Source: Temnothorax longispinosus
Lineage: Eukaryota > Arthropoda > Insecta > Hymenoptera > Formicidae
DNA length: 64,000 bases
Reading direction: 5' to 3'
NCBI RefSeq assembly: GCF_030848805.1
Contig: NC_092359.1
Location: forward strand, 14,311,102-14,375,101
The position numbers and the translations under genes were made by a program. Below, in pieces: positions 10,973-23,550 of this stretch; within the stretch, counting starts at the first letter, position 1; every line of letters begins with the position of its first letter. The notes beneath the pieces were generated by a model that worked only from the letters and a program-made list of their open reading frames with translations, was not told the DNA's origin and did not search any database.

Positions 10973-12719
10973 TTTATTGTACATATAGATGTATGTATAT
11001 ATACGCACAATGTTTACATCATATCATAGTATATACTGTAAATTTGGAATGTAATCTTTTATATATAGAGAACAAAAAATATATGATTTTTTTAAATCTA
11101 TAATGTTACGAATATTTTCGTATAATGTTATTACGGTAACTATCTTCTACCACAATTTACATAATACATTCTTATTTTTTAGTAAAATTCTATGTTAGTT
11201 GTAACATAGTTAATTAATTTATGTGATTAATTGATGAATATTACAATTCAAGATATTCTAAATGTGTTCTAAATATTATGATCGCGTAGGATTAAAAACA
11301 GAATATGAGGTAAATCTGATCGTTTAATATTATAGCCTAACACGATAATATAGCTGCAATGTAATTACATTCTTTGTCAAATTACGTCAAGTAGGCAAGA
11401 ATAAAATCATATCTACATAAATAAAAATGAACAAATGTGTACGAATCATTAATAATAAGTACTACTACATGTCGTTAAATAAAACGCGCAGTCGAGAATA
11501 ATAAAACACAATTTTTTGTTGTATTATTTAGAGATAACAACTTAGATTTAATATTGTATGCCCATGATGCATACGAGCGATCAAATTTCGGTTTTTCACC
11601 TTCTTGTCATCATTTTAAAGCGTCAAAGTAGCTGATAATGGATATTTCATCGTTCTATTGTCAAAATGTGTAGGTTGCAAGCAATCATTTAATTTTTATA
11701 TCATTTATTCAGTTCGGCTAACTGTTTACATAGAAGTATTTGTCCAGGCTCAAATTTTTCGTCACAAGTATGTACAAGTCATACAGACAGTGTTTTTTGA
11801 AAGATATAAATGATAGTTTCTTCTTATTTTTACCAAAAATATAATACCCTTTATAACCTAACCATTCATTATACGATATTCTTCGTAAAAATGTAACGTA
11901 CAAACAATGTTTATGTAGTGCAATTAAATATAAAATTACATCTAAGTTAATTATTATTTCTATTGTGGCAAAGTACAATAAGATTGTTTATAACTTTGAG
12001 TATTATGTAAAAATAGAGTAATATACCAATAAAATTTTAAGAAAAAAATAATATTAGATTTCGTCGAAAAAAATATGACGAATAGCTCCATGGTCGAATA
12101 ACTCTACCGCACGTTATACGTTCAAATCAAGACTGATAGTTGACTAAAATCTCACGGCAGAGATGTTTCCCCGCAAGAAAAGAACTGTGGATAATACCTC
12201 GTTGTATTGAAACATTACTCTGGTGCTTACTTTTAGAACTAAGCAAAATAAACATATAATTGGTGAGCGTGGAGGTTGAAAGCAAAACACAGTCGGAACG
12301 ACGGAAATCTTTGCGACGATTATCACTAGACATAGGGTGGCGAAGAATTACAGTTGTATCGTATAACTATAGTCGGCAACTGCAATAGTCGTGAAATTAT
12401 GGCAATATCGCGTTGACATTTAGCAGATACTCTAGAAAGCTGCTCGCATGCTCTTTCAGAGTTGTTAATACGAGCGAAGGTGTAAAGCGGTGCGAAAGGT
12501 AATGTTATAACGGTGCCAGTCCTACTTTTATGATTACCACGAAGGTAATTACTGAGTGGAGCGCTTCCCGCCGCTTATCTTGCGCGTCGTTAAATTCTGA
12601 CTGTACCACTAATTACATGTATGCGACGTGTGCGTCGAATCTCTGAATGACTAGCTTCAGAATAACTGGCTAAGAATAGAAATAACTGTTAATAATAATT
12701 TTTAAATACTATTGAAGGT
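10973..12719. other. Intergenic AT-rich stretch
   Basis: No supportable gene or repeat. Short frames at 11718-11978 and 12127-12333 (-) show no domain or family resemblance. Confidence 0.5.
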
Positions 12720-12820
12720 TACGGAATTTAATTTTATTCTGGAACGCTACTGAATGTTACTAAAATTATAATAATTTTAGTAACATTCAGTAGCGTTCCA
12801 GAATAAAATTAAATTCCGTA
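12720..12820. repeat. Perfect 101-bp palindrome
   Basis: Arms 12720-12769 and 12771-12820 are exact reverse complements over 50 bp with a single unpaired base at 12770. The arms contain GAACGCTACTGAATGTTACT. A spacer-less perfect inverted repeat of this size must be young, because such sequences are unstable. Confidence 0.95.
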
Positions 12821-12934
12821 TTTATTCGCATCATATATCTTTGCGAGATCTCGCCTTCGGCTCGTGCGTAAACTCCGCACCCGGGAATTTTCATCTTTAC
12901 GCACGGCTTGCACATCCTATTTTATGTTGCAAGT

Positions 12935-13011
12935 GCCTGGAAAGTGGTCTATCACGCACGCGTAGCGTGCGTAATGGGCCACTTTCCATGCACGTGTTGC
13001 ATAAAAAGTTT
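12935..13011 (+). other. Imperfect stem-loop, miRNA-precursor-like or MITE remnant
   Basis: A ~38-bp stem with a few mismatches and G-U pairs and a very short loop. The 5' arm contains CTGGAAAGTGG and CACGCACGC; the 3' arm contains GCGTGCG and CCACTTTCCA. The geometry is compatible with a small-RNA hairpin, but a decayed inverted-repeat element would look the same. I do not recognise a known miRNA seed. Confidence 0.35.
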
Positions 13012-13014
13012 TAA

Positions 13015-14688
13015 TCGACCTTTTGTTTATTTGGTTGAAAAAAAAATGTTTTTATTAAATCAAAAGATTAATTTTCGAGTAATTAAGTCTCGCTCGTTAG
13101 GATACCTCGATATTATTAATGTGTACATTTGCATGTACATAGGTACACCAGAGCAATTGTAATTTATGAAGAAATTATTTCAGCAATAGATAATACGATA
13201 TATCGTGCACTATCATTATCGATAAATAATCTTTTACAGTTTTAATATTAATAAGTGCATTTGAATTGTTTTGTTTTCCACGTTGAGCATACTTTAGCAT
13301 TTCCTACGTCAATAATGTAATACACGAAGCTGTTTTACATCAGAATTGGAAAATATTCAATTTCAAAGACTTGGTAACTCAGTATATACGATCGGGTATC
13401 AATTAATGTCTATTCATTTATGCGCGGCATTTTAAGTAGAAAATTATGATAAATGCATATAATTCTTTGTTACGTCATTAATGTTATTATAACGTTTTTT
13501 TATTTAAGTCGCACAAAACACTCGGTGTCGGTGCTGGCTGGAGGGACGTTGAATTCTCGTAAATTCGCGCTGAATGGAAAAATAATATTTTTATGAATTA
13601 TTAATCCTAACAATTGTCAACACTACGCACGTGTAATAAATATATAATTTTTGCGAATAAAATTCGTTGAAATTTTGAATAGAAATTGCTTTTTATCGCG
13701 CGTTTCTATTGCATAGCGCTGAACGCACGAATCTATATGGATGTAACTTTGTCGGATATTTCATACCTTTCTGGATCATGTTTATATTTTCGCTATAGTT
13801 GGTGAATGAAAAGGCACAATATTCTGTACCGTTGTCTCTTTCTAAAAGCATATATGTATACATTAAGCAAGATCCATCAGTCAACGAAGCTTTTCTCTTT
13901 CCAACATTTTGTCAACGGAACGTTGACCGAGAAGACTTAGATGAAAAAGACAAAAACAAAGCACACAATATGTACTTTTCATTTTCGTGAATTTCATGAA
14001 TAGAGCGCGTTAGATTCGCATTTTAAATCAATAGTATAATAAAAAAAATTAAGTTAAAAGCTTTAATATTTTCCGTAACAAGTTGGAGTTTTCTTTAACT
14101 TATGCTGTTCTTAAAAAAGACTTGATGTTAACGCACAATGGACGAATGAGAAGTTACAACGCTAATTAGCTCAAAACAGTGGTGTTGTAACTTATCCTAT
14201 TGTTAAATAACATGAGTCTTGCTTGCACAAATTTTTACAAATGATAGTGGGAGTTATACTTATTTATTGTTTTTGTCTTTATTAGCAGTCTCGGAGAAAT
14301 AATGGATATCATTATTCATACAAATTTCGTAGGAAAACTTTTCATTAATTATCGACTCGAACTCGGGGACTGACAGAGTAATCCTCTCAAAACTTACGAG
14401 ATGCATAACTTTAAAGAAATATCTTCTTCGATATATCGTATGTGCGCTCATACTCTTTCATAACTACGAAAGCGAGTACGATCAAAGCAAATACATCAAT
14501 TACAAGTGGTTGCAAAGAAATTGATTGGACTTTAACTGCACAGTTTTAATATGCTAAATTGATAGTAACATTTTTAATATGTTGAATAATATTAAATGTT
14601 TAATTAATAAAGATTTAATTTTATTTGTTTGTAATACACAAATTACTTGTATAAATTTTAGCTATGTACGTTTAATGATTATTTTAAA
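13015..14688. other. Intergenic AT-rich stretch
   Basis: Only short frames (for example 13799-13990 + and 14260-14451 -) without recognisable features. No repeat seen. Confidence 0.5.
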
Positions 14689-14690
14689 TA

Positions 14691-15275
14691 GGGTAAACTC
14701 GGGTAAGATGGCCATAGTTTTTTAAAATGCAATAAACATACATTTATTTTTGTTATATTTTAACAGTGTTTGGTATATTCCTTCACTGAAGTTTAAAGTA
14801 CGTAAAACTATCGAAATTAAGAAGAAAACACTTAACATAAATTTTATATTATCAAAGTATTACAGCGTATGCATTGGCCATCTTATCTGACTTTTAAGGA
14901 AAAGATGGCCATAGCAGAAAAGATAACCATAGTATTTTTAAATAAATAGTGAAAAATAGAAATACAAATTATAGGTCAAATTACAATTTACATAGCTTAA
15001 TTATGTGTGTAACGTTGATTACGGCAGCTTAACTATAATTTATTTAATGTTATAGCAGCTTTTAGCGGACACATGAAAAACTTTGCAGGCAGTCAAAAGT
15101 AAAAATATGATATAATATTCACAATATTGTTATTTCGAATAGTGTACGCACATAAACTACTGTAAATATTGATTATCTTTGAGAATGACTACAAAAATGC
15201 ACTGTTTAGCCATTATTGGAGAAATTACAGCCATGGGCCATCTTTTCCGTATGGCCATCATACCCGAGTTTACCC
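14691..15275. mobile_element. TA-flanked TIR element, ~585 bp
   Basis: The left end reads GGGTAAACTCGGGTAAGATG; the right end mirrors it over ~25 bp with one difference. TA sits directly outside both ends (14689-14690, 15276-15277), as expected for elements that duplicate TA. The motif AAGATGGCCAT recurs inside in both orientations. There is no transposase ORF, so it is a non-autonomous element. The termini resemble those at 20847, 40637, 41749, 50271 and 62393. Confidence 0.8.
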
Positions 15276-15277
15276 TA

Positions 15278-16287
15278 CAGTAAAAAAAATCCATATTCAT
15301 AACTCGGTATCTAGCACTGATCGTTTCATTCTGTATCTTGCTTGTCTCATGCAACGTCATTTTCTGAGAATCTTATTACCTTCAATTGTTAAGTGAAGTG
15401 AAGTACCGAATGCGAACGCGCGATCTTCGGAATTTAAAATTCTAACAAGATGAATCTGCAAGTAACAAAGAAACGAATTTAAAAATTAATATAGATGGAT
15501 TTGTGAAAGCTTGCTAATCGCTTTTAACTTTCTTTAACGTACCTTGAAGCGAACAAAAGTCAATTAATTATATTTTCGTTGGACAATCATCTATGTCCAA
15601 CCTTGGACAGAGTTGCTCGATATTGATCTGATTCATCCTCCAATCGCGTATTTACCGTGTCCGATGTTACTCTAACCAATGCGGCAAGTTACGACGTGTT
15701 TTACGACGCACGTTAGTTTGTTGTAACGATGAGAGCTGCTCGCACGTGCGTTTTCCGGAGAAGAAACATGTTTCTTTTCTTTTTTTTATTTTTATATTGT
15801 ATCTTGTATCACGTTATCGGGCCGCGTTTTTATACATCGTCTGCGACGCCGCTCACGTTGCTTCCGGACATTTGCTACTCCGCTCTCTGTTTTACATCGC
15901 CGCGGTGGCGGCGATCAGTTTTCCGCAGTGGTGAATCTAACGTCACAATTTAATCTCGAGCCGTGAAATTGCACGAGTCGGCAAATTAGAATCGGGCGGT
16001 TATGGACGACTATATCGAGCCTTGAGTTGCGCACGCACGCTTTCCGCGGACGCCCCGCGACAAATGTCTCTTAATGAATCCTCGACGGTTGACGGATGTA
16101 AGGGTTGGCTAAAGCGATTAACGACATTTGCTGTCAAACTAATGTCGTTTGAAGGCAATTACAGTCGTTATGTATGTTTCGTTATCAAACCACAAGTAAA
16201 ATTTTCTCTCAAAATGTACGTACGCGCATCTCGTCTGTTTTTCTTACGCTATTCTCCGTTAAAATTGTTTATTCTATAGCTGCATAA
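15278..16287. other. Stretch with raised GC, no gene called
   Basis: 15650-16080 is GC-richer than its surroundings and has overlapping short frames on + (15729-15953, 16022-16279), one with a hydrophobic run. None shows a clean start, splice pair or family motif. It could contain a promoter or untranslated exon; this is inference from composition only. Confidence 0.3.
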
Positions 16288-16382
16288 CGTAAGACTGTCT
16301 AGTCCAATGAGCATCCAGCCATATTGATTTACATAACAGCATGTTTTACGTTGGATGCTTATTGACCTAGGCAGTCTTATAC
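16288..16382. repeat. Imperfect hairpin repeat
   Basis: GTAAGACTGTCTAG...CAATGAGCATCCA on the left mirrors TGGATGCTTATTG...CTAGGCAGTCTTA on the right around a ~30-nt loop. It is probably a short MITE or its remnant. Confidence 0.6.
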
Positions 16383-19300
16383 TCTAACAGCAAATGTATA
16401 TTCTGAGAATGTTCAGAGGATATTGTAAAGTATAAAATATTATAAAGATGTTCTCAGTATATTAAGTACATCATATATTCTATAGATATACAGGATATTA
16501 TTGCTATTAAGGATGTTATGCATATGCAGTTATGTCATTTTGTGTGACAGGCCCTAAATTCATTAGATGACGATTGTGCACGTGCGGAGCACACTTATCC
16601 TTGTAAAATTGACGCGCGTTTCCAATCTTTCGATTATATGTATGTGAAGAAGAGGATTAAATCGCGGTCGGTTTAAAGTGTCGCCTACCATTTACCGAGT
16701 GGTCATTTATTAATGGCTAACGATACGAAATGACGATTCAATTTGCAGTAAATATCTTTGCGTCGGTTTTAGTTGATGTCTGCTCGGGCTGCTCAGTCTA
16801 ATTTAAATACCAATTGATTGTATGAAAAGATAATAATTATTTAATAAGAGTAAAAAATAAAAGAAAAGCCTGACATATCGTGCAGAATTTATATATCATT
16901 TTATAAAAAAAAGTTTATACTAGTTTGTAAGCAAGAGTTTATAGAAAAATTAACGACACTTATCATGTATATCAAAATTTAGCTAGTAACACATTTTCTA
17001 GTCAAGAACAGGATGGTTATAGAAGTTTGTATGAAAATATACCTGAAATTGCTTCACTTGCCGCCTCTTTCGTGTTTGGAATAATCATCGAGCTACACGT
17101 ATATCTCACGATACATCTTATATATAAACAAGAATAACCTATAGATAACGTCTTCGCATAAATAGATTAAACGTTCCACTAAAAATATATAACCGCACTT
17201 TTATTCGATTTAAGCGCAACTATATCGCATGGAAAATTCAGTACAAAGGCGTGCTTTTACAATCCATTGAGGATTTGTTTTTTATAACTCGTAATAAGCG
17301 AGGGTTGAGACTCATAGCATGACGCATGAAGAGCGTTCTCGCATACTGTATAATATAATGACGTCCGCATATCCGATATGTATCGTCACGGAGTTAGGGA
17401 GTAGAGGGAAGGGTCAATGCATTTCATGTTAAGTAGAAAACTGTCCATTGCTCTTTACGAGGAATTTATTTATACTTTTTATACATATATGTATACTTTT
17501 TATTTGGCCGCAAAAATGTACACATATTTTTTCCAAGATAATGATAACTGCAAATTCAGGCAAAGAAAAATAAAGCAGAAGACTTATATTTAATATTTCT
17601 TTGAACATATTGCACCGTTTATTTATTCGAATTGATCCAGCGTAACGTAGCTGTTTTAACGTCGAAGATGGAAAGGAAACTTTAAAGGGTGGAAGTAGCT
17701 CGTTGTAGTTGGAGGGTAGTTGAGAGAGTTATCTTACAAGCCATTTTTCTAAACTTCTTTTTAAAGCTTTCCTCGCCATTTCGTAATGACTGAAAGAGAA
17801 AAATAAGTCTATCATCTCTTTGAATAATTGGAAGAATAGTACAATCCGCTGATTTTCTTACGCTTTAATTTTTCTTTCCTCACACGTTTCATATTATTTT
17901 TGCATTCTTAATAAAAAAGTGCGCTCATTATCCAAGAGTATTTTTCTTGGGATAAGACAAAGGAACATTACAATAATTTCTCTCTTTGTCATACTGAACG
18001 CTTGATTGAAATGTTTATTACTTGTTATATTTTCTTTATAGGTACACACAAATTTTGCCTTAAATTATTTATTATTCCTATCAGATCTTCTAAAATCAGT
18101 GTCTCTTGAAGCGTTTTCATTACGTAAACGTGCAATTGTTTGGTATAAAATGTTGCCTGGAATAACGTTTCCAACGTTTAATGATTTTTTTATCGCTACC
18201 TTAAAAGCCCCACGAGCACCTTTGCAGCCGAAAGGTGGTTGAAATGAAATACTATCCTGAAGATGGGAAGAAAAAATTTAGGGGAGTAGGATTTTAATCA
18301 GTATTCTTAAAAATCATTTTAAAACTGGAATTATCGTGTGATATCATATATTCAATGGATTGCTTATTAATTTAATCTAATTATCAGAGATTATTACTAT
18401 ATAGAAATCCATTGGTGATATCTGTTACCAATATCATGATAAATTTAAGATAGGGATGCCTCGGATGCACGTCACGTCAGACCTTTACATATCAGCGTGA
18501 ACATTAGATGAAGAATAATAAAGCATAGTAATTAAAGCAATTTGATTTATTATCGCCATTCTAGTTAGTCTAGGATGATTTTTATGCCATAAAAATTATA
18601 TTTAAATCCAGCAAGATAAAATCGGTCTATTAATCATCGTTCAATCCAGTTACGCGAATTTGCGAATTCTAGATAGATAGGTATTCTTGCCGTAGCACTA
18701 AATCGCGGCGCATTTTATGATACTAATCTATTTATAAAAGTTGCCGTATTTTACGAGATAAACAATATTTTGTGAACCTGGTAAAGTCTTGTAAAAAAGG
18801 ATATTACCAAAAAGTACCTATGTTACCAAAAATGATATTACCGAAATTTTACAAACGTATATCTACAAGAAAATATTATATACGTAGCGATTGTGCGTTT
18901 GTAGATTATAATGTATTAAATTTTTTGTTACGGTCGAAAAGAATGCCTTTAAATACGAAAAATAATTAATATAACTCGTATTATACATAGTATATGAAGA
19001 ATTTGTACTTAAGGATTTTTTAAACTATAATAAAGTTAAAATCTATAATATTCTTTATTATAAACCTGTTTTTTCTTAAAAAATTAAAAGATTTTATTCA
19101 AATTTTGACATAATTAACTTTAAAATAATTCTAGAACTATGTTACTGTAGTTTAGCTTATGTAGTTAATTGCTCAAAAATACATTATTTTGTAAAAAATT
19201 ATAAAATCTCACTTCTCAAAGTTTTCACGTGTGAGAATACATGCGCGCTGGACAAGATTAATACTCCCATAAATTGCACTGCTTATACAATGGTATAAGC

Positions 19301-19660
19301 GTTACTACGCGTGGATATGAAATGAGAAAAGGTAGAGATGTGTGATTTTGGAAGATAGAACATTACAAGATTAAAAGCAGCGATCAGTATAAATGAAACC
19401 GTATTATTCCAATCCTCCCTGCGCAGATATAAAAATCCACTTAAATTTGAGCATCATCCCCTTTTAGAGGATCGTAATGTCTCTGTTATCTGATATTATT
19501 ATCTACATTTTTCGTGTTTTCCCAATTTTATTTTATCGTTCTATTTTTATACGCAAGTCGCAGTGATCATAATTAAATTGCAAGGCAAGAATAATAATCA
19601 TAAGATACACGAATTAGGATTCAGTAAAACCGTTTACGCAATATTAAGTTATTATAATTA
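16383..19660. other. Intergenic AT-rich stretch
   Basis: Over 3 kb with no supportable ORF and no repeat that I can see. Short frames such as 18772-18969 (+) are lysine/asparagine-rich products of AT bias. Confidence 0.5.
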
Positions 19661-20190
19661 CACAGGCACACAAAAAAAGTGTCTTGGCCGAGACACTACA
19701 CTAGTGTATTCCCATGTAGAGTTCCTATAATAAGAGTTAAGCCAATGTGGTGACGATTTTTGATTGGTCCCGTCATATGTTTCAGCCAAGTTAGTAAGAG
19801 TGAGACAAGCTGTAAGTGGGAGTGAGACAAAGCTATCATGGTCGCCATATGTTTCAGCCAAGAAGTTAGTGGAAGTGAGACAAAGCTATCATTTGGCTGT
19901 ACATGGCGGCGGTTTGTCCTAACTCTTATTATAGGAACTCTATTCCTATGTATTTTGACCCGCTGAATCCGAATCCAAAGTCAGAATTGTCAGTTTGGCT
20001 CTCAGTTCCGAGCAAACCTAAAAAAAAGTGTTCGTTTCGTGGAGTTTTGAACTTTTTTTTTTGTTTGCTTGGAACTGAGAGCTGAACTGACAATTCTGAC
20101 TTCGGATTCGGATTCAGCGGGTCAAAATACATGGGAATACACTAGTGTAGTGTCTCGGCCAAAACACTTTTTTATTTTTGTGTGCCTGTG
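19661..20190. mobile_element. Outer foldback MITE with nested insertion
   Basis: The ends are inverted copies: CACAGGCACACAAAAAAAGT at left, mirrored at right by ACTTTTTTATTTTTGTGTGC then CTGTG. The arms continue through GAGACACTACACTAGTG and TATTTTGACCCGCTGAATCC, so the original element (~296 bp) was almost entirely palindromic. The left arm is interrupted at 19719-19940 by a second element. Open frames here are palindrome artefacts. Confidence 0.85.
19719..19940. mobile_element. Inner 222-bp TIR element nested in outer MITE
   Basis: The perfect 20-bp terminal inverted repeat is GAGTTCCTATAATAAGAGTT. It is flanked by TATTCCCATGTA (19707-19718) and TATTCCTATGTA (19941-19952), which look like a 12-bp target-site duplication with one later change. 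The interior has direct repeats containing GTGAGACAAAGCTATCAT and CATATGTTTCAGCCAAG. It is non-coding. Confidence 0.85.
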
Positions 20191-20844
20191 TTATTAATCA
20201 AAATTTGAAGTTAAATTAATTTAAAAGATGGATATATTCTTCTACCGATTATTTTCTTTTTTCGTTTTTTCTTTAAATATATTTAATATAAAAAATTCGG
20301 AATGTAATGGAAAATGCAAAATTTATTATTATAATGCAAGAAAGCAATACATATTTAAAAAAAAGTTTCTGAAATGGTTTTAAACCTCAAAATGCGGAAC
20401 GCGACAGTTTATTTGGCTATGAATAGATCGTAAAGTAGAGTTAATAAATATTTATCACTTAAATGGCTAGATCGAGACGATATAACGCGATCATATATGC
20501 TTTGAAATTGTAGAGTCTTGTGAGCATTAATCATTTATAGCAGACATCTATATATTGCCAGAACGCAAATGTCATATTGCTACCTAACGTTATCCGTTAT
20601 TTAATATTACACTTTTATTTTATTTTATGTAATGCTGAAATTTAGAGCTTGTTAATAAAATTTTTGAAGATATGTTTGTATTGAAACAAACTTTGTATTG
20701 AAAGTATTGGAATCATGTACATATTTATATACTTTTGCGTTGTATTTTTGTTAATTTAGATATATACGCAATTGCTGTATAATTCTCTCTTATATTTCTA
20801 GATTTTTTTAATCAAACAATTATTTTAGCAAATATATTATATAT
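20191..20844. other. AT-rich stretch, no gene
   Basis: Nothing supportable on either strand. Confidence 0.5.
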
Positions 20845-20846
20845 AT

Positions 20847-21780
20847 AAAGAAATCCAGATCATAACGGAACCACGGGGCATAATGGGATATCTCTTTACA
20901 GAGATGCTGATAGTAATGAAATGTTTCGAAATTATTACTCTTAGATGTTTCTAACCGCGTGTTATTATCAACTTTGATATTATATTTATAGCTAAAAGAT
21001 GCTACAAATTGTTTAATATACGTTTGCTGTGCTCTCCGCGACTGAGTTGCAGTTTCTTTGATACATTTGCACAAGATAAACAATAATAAAATTATATTTG
21101 TTATTACTGTAAATACGTTTTTACATAATTAAATGATCTTTTCTTGTCAATTTATAATAAAGTATCTGTGTAAATATCGATTATTTGTCATTATTTATAT
21201 TACTTAAAGTAAACTTATATACATTTCAGAGCATAACGGAGCATTAGTCTACGGGACATAACGTCTTGTTCTTAAAATATTTTATTTTTTCTTTCATACG
21301 CTATCAGTAAATACCTATATTATATTACGCGATATTGATGCCACAAAGATTATTACACCAAATTTTGATTTTTATTTATATTTTAATAAGAAAAGTGTGT
21401 AGTGTAATAATAAGAGAAGTATTATATTAATAAAATATTATTATTATATAATTAAAAGTGTAATAATACATTTCTACATATATTGCGTGTTCTAAGTTCT
21501 AATAAATCACTTTTAAGAAGTTTTAAACATTAATAAAAAAGTTTTGTGGGATATCCCATTATGTCCTGCATAAGATGTATAATAAGGAAAAAAACTCACG
21601 CTTTCAGTAAAACAATAATTTTGTCTTTTTAAACTATTCTTTTGTAGTAAAACTTGTGTTTTTCTTATAGTAGATATTTCAAAGAATATTTTGGTGCAAA
21701 ACCAAGTTTATTAAGTTATTTTTAATATGTTTTAAACTTGTTTAAACCCCTTAGCATTCTCATTATGCCCCGGGTTTCCT
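20847..21780. mobile_element. TA-flanked TIR element, ~934 bp
   Basis: The right end, read inward, is AGGAAACCCGGGGCATAATG. The left end AAGAAATCC is related but diverged, followed by CGGGGCATAATGGGATATC, which is mirrored again internally near 21550. TA flanks both borders (20845-20846, 21781-21782). A short - strand frame (20820-21083) overlaps the terminus and is not transposase-like. The termini belong with the TA-flanked group at 14691 and 40637. Confidence 0.65.
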
Positions 21781-21831
21781 TATATATGTGTAATAAAAAC
21801 ATAAAAACTGTATTTTTAAGAGAAAAATAAT

Positions 21832-22139
21832 TTTTCCTAACGCGAGCGTGAAATGGGCCGCTTTTCGCGCTTGTTCAAAAGTGAGCAAAACGATCCATTT
21901 CGCAATGATGACGTAAGCGTTGAAACATGGAGCCATTTCTCAACTAGTGGAGAAATGAAATTGTAAAACAAGCGCGAAAAGCGGCCTGTTTCAGGCTCTT
22001 GTTAGGAAAAATAGTATGAACAACTCGTGGGAAGAATGGTCGAGCCCAAATGAGTGTGATGGTCGCACGAGCGAAGCGAGTCAACTTCACACTCATTCAG
22101 AATCGACCACTTTTTCCACTAGTTGTACAATATACTATA
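21832..22139. repeat. Twin-hairpin dispersed repeat, copy 1
   Basis: Two consecutive inverted repeats. The first is bounded by TTTTCCTAACGCGAGCGTGA and its mirror ending GTTAGGAAAA; the second by TAGTATGAACAACTCGTGGG and its mirror ending AGTTGTACAATATACTA. The same two-hairpin unit occurs at 54899-55184. Non-coding; there is no clear target-site duplication. Confidence 0.8.
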
Positions 22140-23451
22140 AATAGAAATTTTGTATCAATATATATTATATATTATTAGTTTTAAATTCTATTAGCAATTA
22201 TCTAACTGTCTAACATATAGAAAAATGAAAAATTTGGTAATAATTTGTTTTGAAACATAAAATTTCATTCAAGTCTCTGCTTTCAAACTTTGGAATCAAC
22301 TTATCATATTAAAACAGCTACAGTAGTTGAAAATTCTCGAGAAATATTGTTTTATCTTGATACATTCAGTAGAACACAAGTATTTTGAAGAGGAGAAATT
22401 CTACGGAGTAACCGCGGAAGAGGTTCGTAGGTTTTTCGCCCATAGTTCTGCAATTTCTCTTCCGTAGCTTCTGTTGCATTTACTTGAAATTGTTGGTTGA
22501 TTTGTCAAGTTTCCAGCCAGTACGATTGTACTGTTCTCTGCCATTTCATTTTCGAATCAGCTTATTTCCGCGTATCTGTGTTTTCTTTCACGTTTTCATT
22601 TATCATATGTTGAATATTTTTCCATTTTTTTTCATAAATATATCTTTACTTGCTACATTCATCAGGATTGTCAGTCTCAGATATCTTGTGTATAGATATT
22701 TATTTATTAAATTTATTAATTTATGTTTAAATTGCATATTGTTATACGTTTTTATTATATATGAAGAGAATTGTTATTGCAATAAGTATTGATTTTCATC
22801 CTTATTCATTAAAGTTGAAATGTTAAGGCTTGAATGACCTTTTATATATACGTTAATCTTTAATTGACATTAATCAGAAATAAAACGGAGGCATACAAAG
22901 TGAAATAACAGGCCTCTGTACGTGTATGTAAGCATTGACGTTGTGCGGAAAGGTATTATATGTGTATATAATTTGAAAGCAAAAACTTGTTCAGAAAATT
23001 TCATGCAAAAATGCCAAATTATTATCGACGGGAGAAGTGCAGAGCGCATTTACGCTAAAAACACAAAAAACGCGCATCGGGTGCTAACAGGCTCTTGCAA
23101 TGAAGAAGAGCATACATGGCACAGTGTACATATGAAATACCCGAGATTTACTCGTGCATTTTCAAAAATAAATTCTTAACTTAAAATTAATTATCATTAA
23201 ACAAAATTGTCGAAGTAATAAGTGTATTTCTAGTTTATAAGTAATTGAAACTTTCGTTTTGTCTTACGCTTTAGACGTATAAATATCAATAATATCAATA
23301 CTATCAATAATATCAATAAATATCAATTTTATTCTTTTTTAAATCCGGAGTAAATCTTGCACAAAATAATTTATTTACAGATATTTACAGATATTTAATA
23401 TTAAATAGTTAAAATTTGTAAAAATTGATAATAATTGTAATAATAAATCAA
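22140..23451. other. AT-rich stretch, no gene
   Basis: Short frames at 22484-22792 and 22922-23179 (+) show no recognisable feature. 23285-23325 holds an imperfect run of AATATCAAT-like units. Confidence 0.45.
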
Positions 23452-23550
23452 GGGACACTGTAGTGTCTCGCCCCAAGTACCTTATACACGCGCAGCGCGA
23501 GACCGCCCCGTGTATCTTTACGCGAGCCAACAAGTTGCGAGTATAAAATT
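23452..23550. repeat. Diverged relative of the 265-bp repeat terminus
   Basis: GGACACTGTAGTGTCTCG, then CCCCAAGTAC and GCGCGAGACCG, matches, in inverse orientation and with many changes, the end of the repeats at 3861-4123 and 6562-6827. Only this end is present. Confidence 0.5.
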
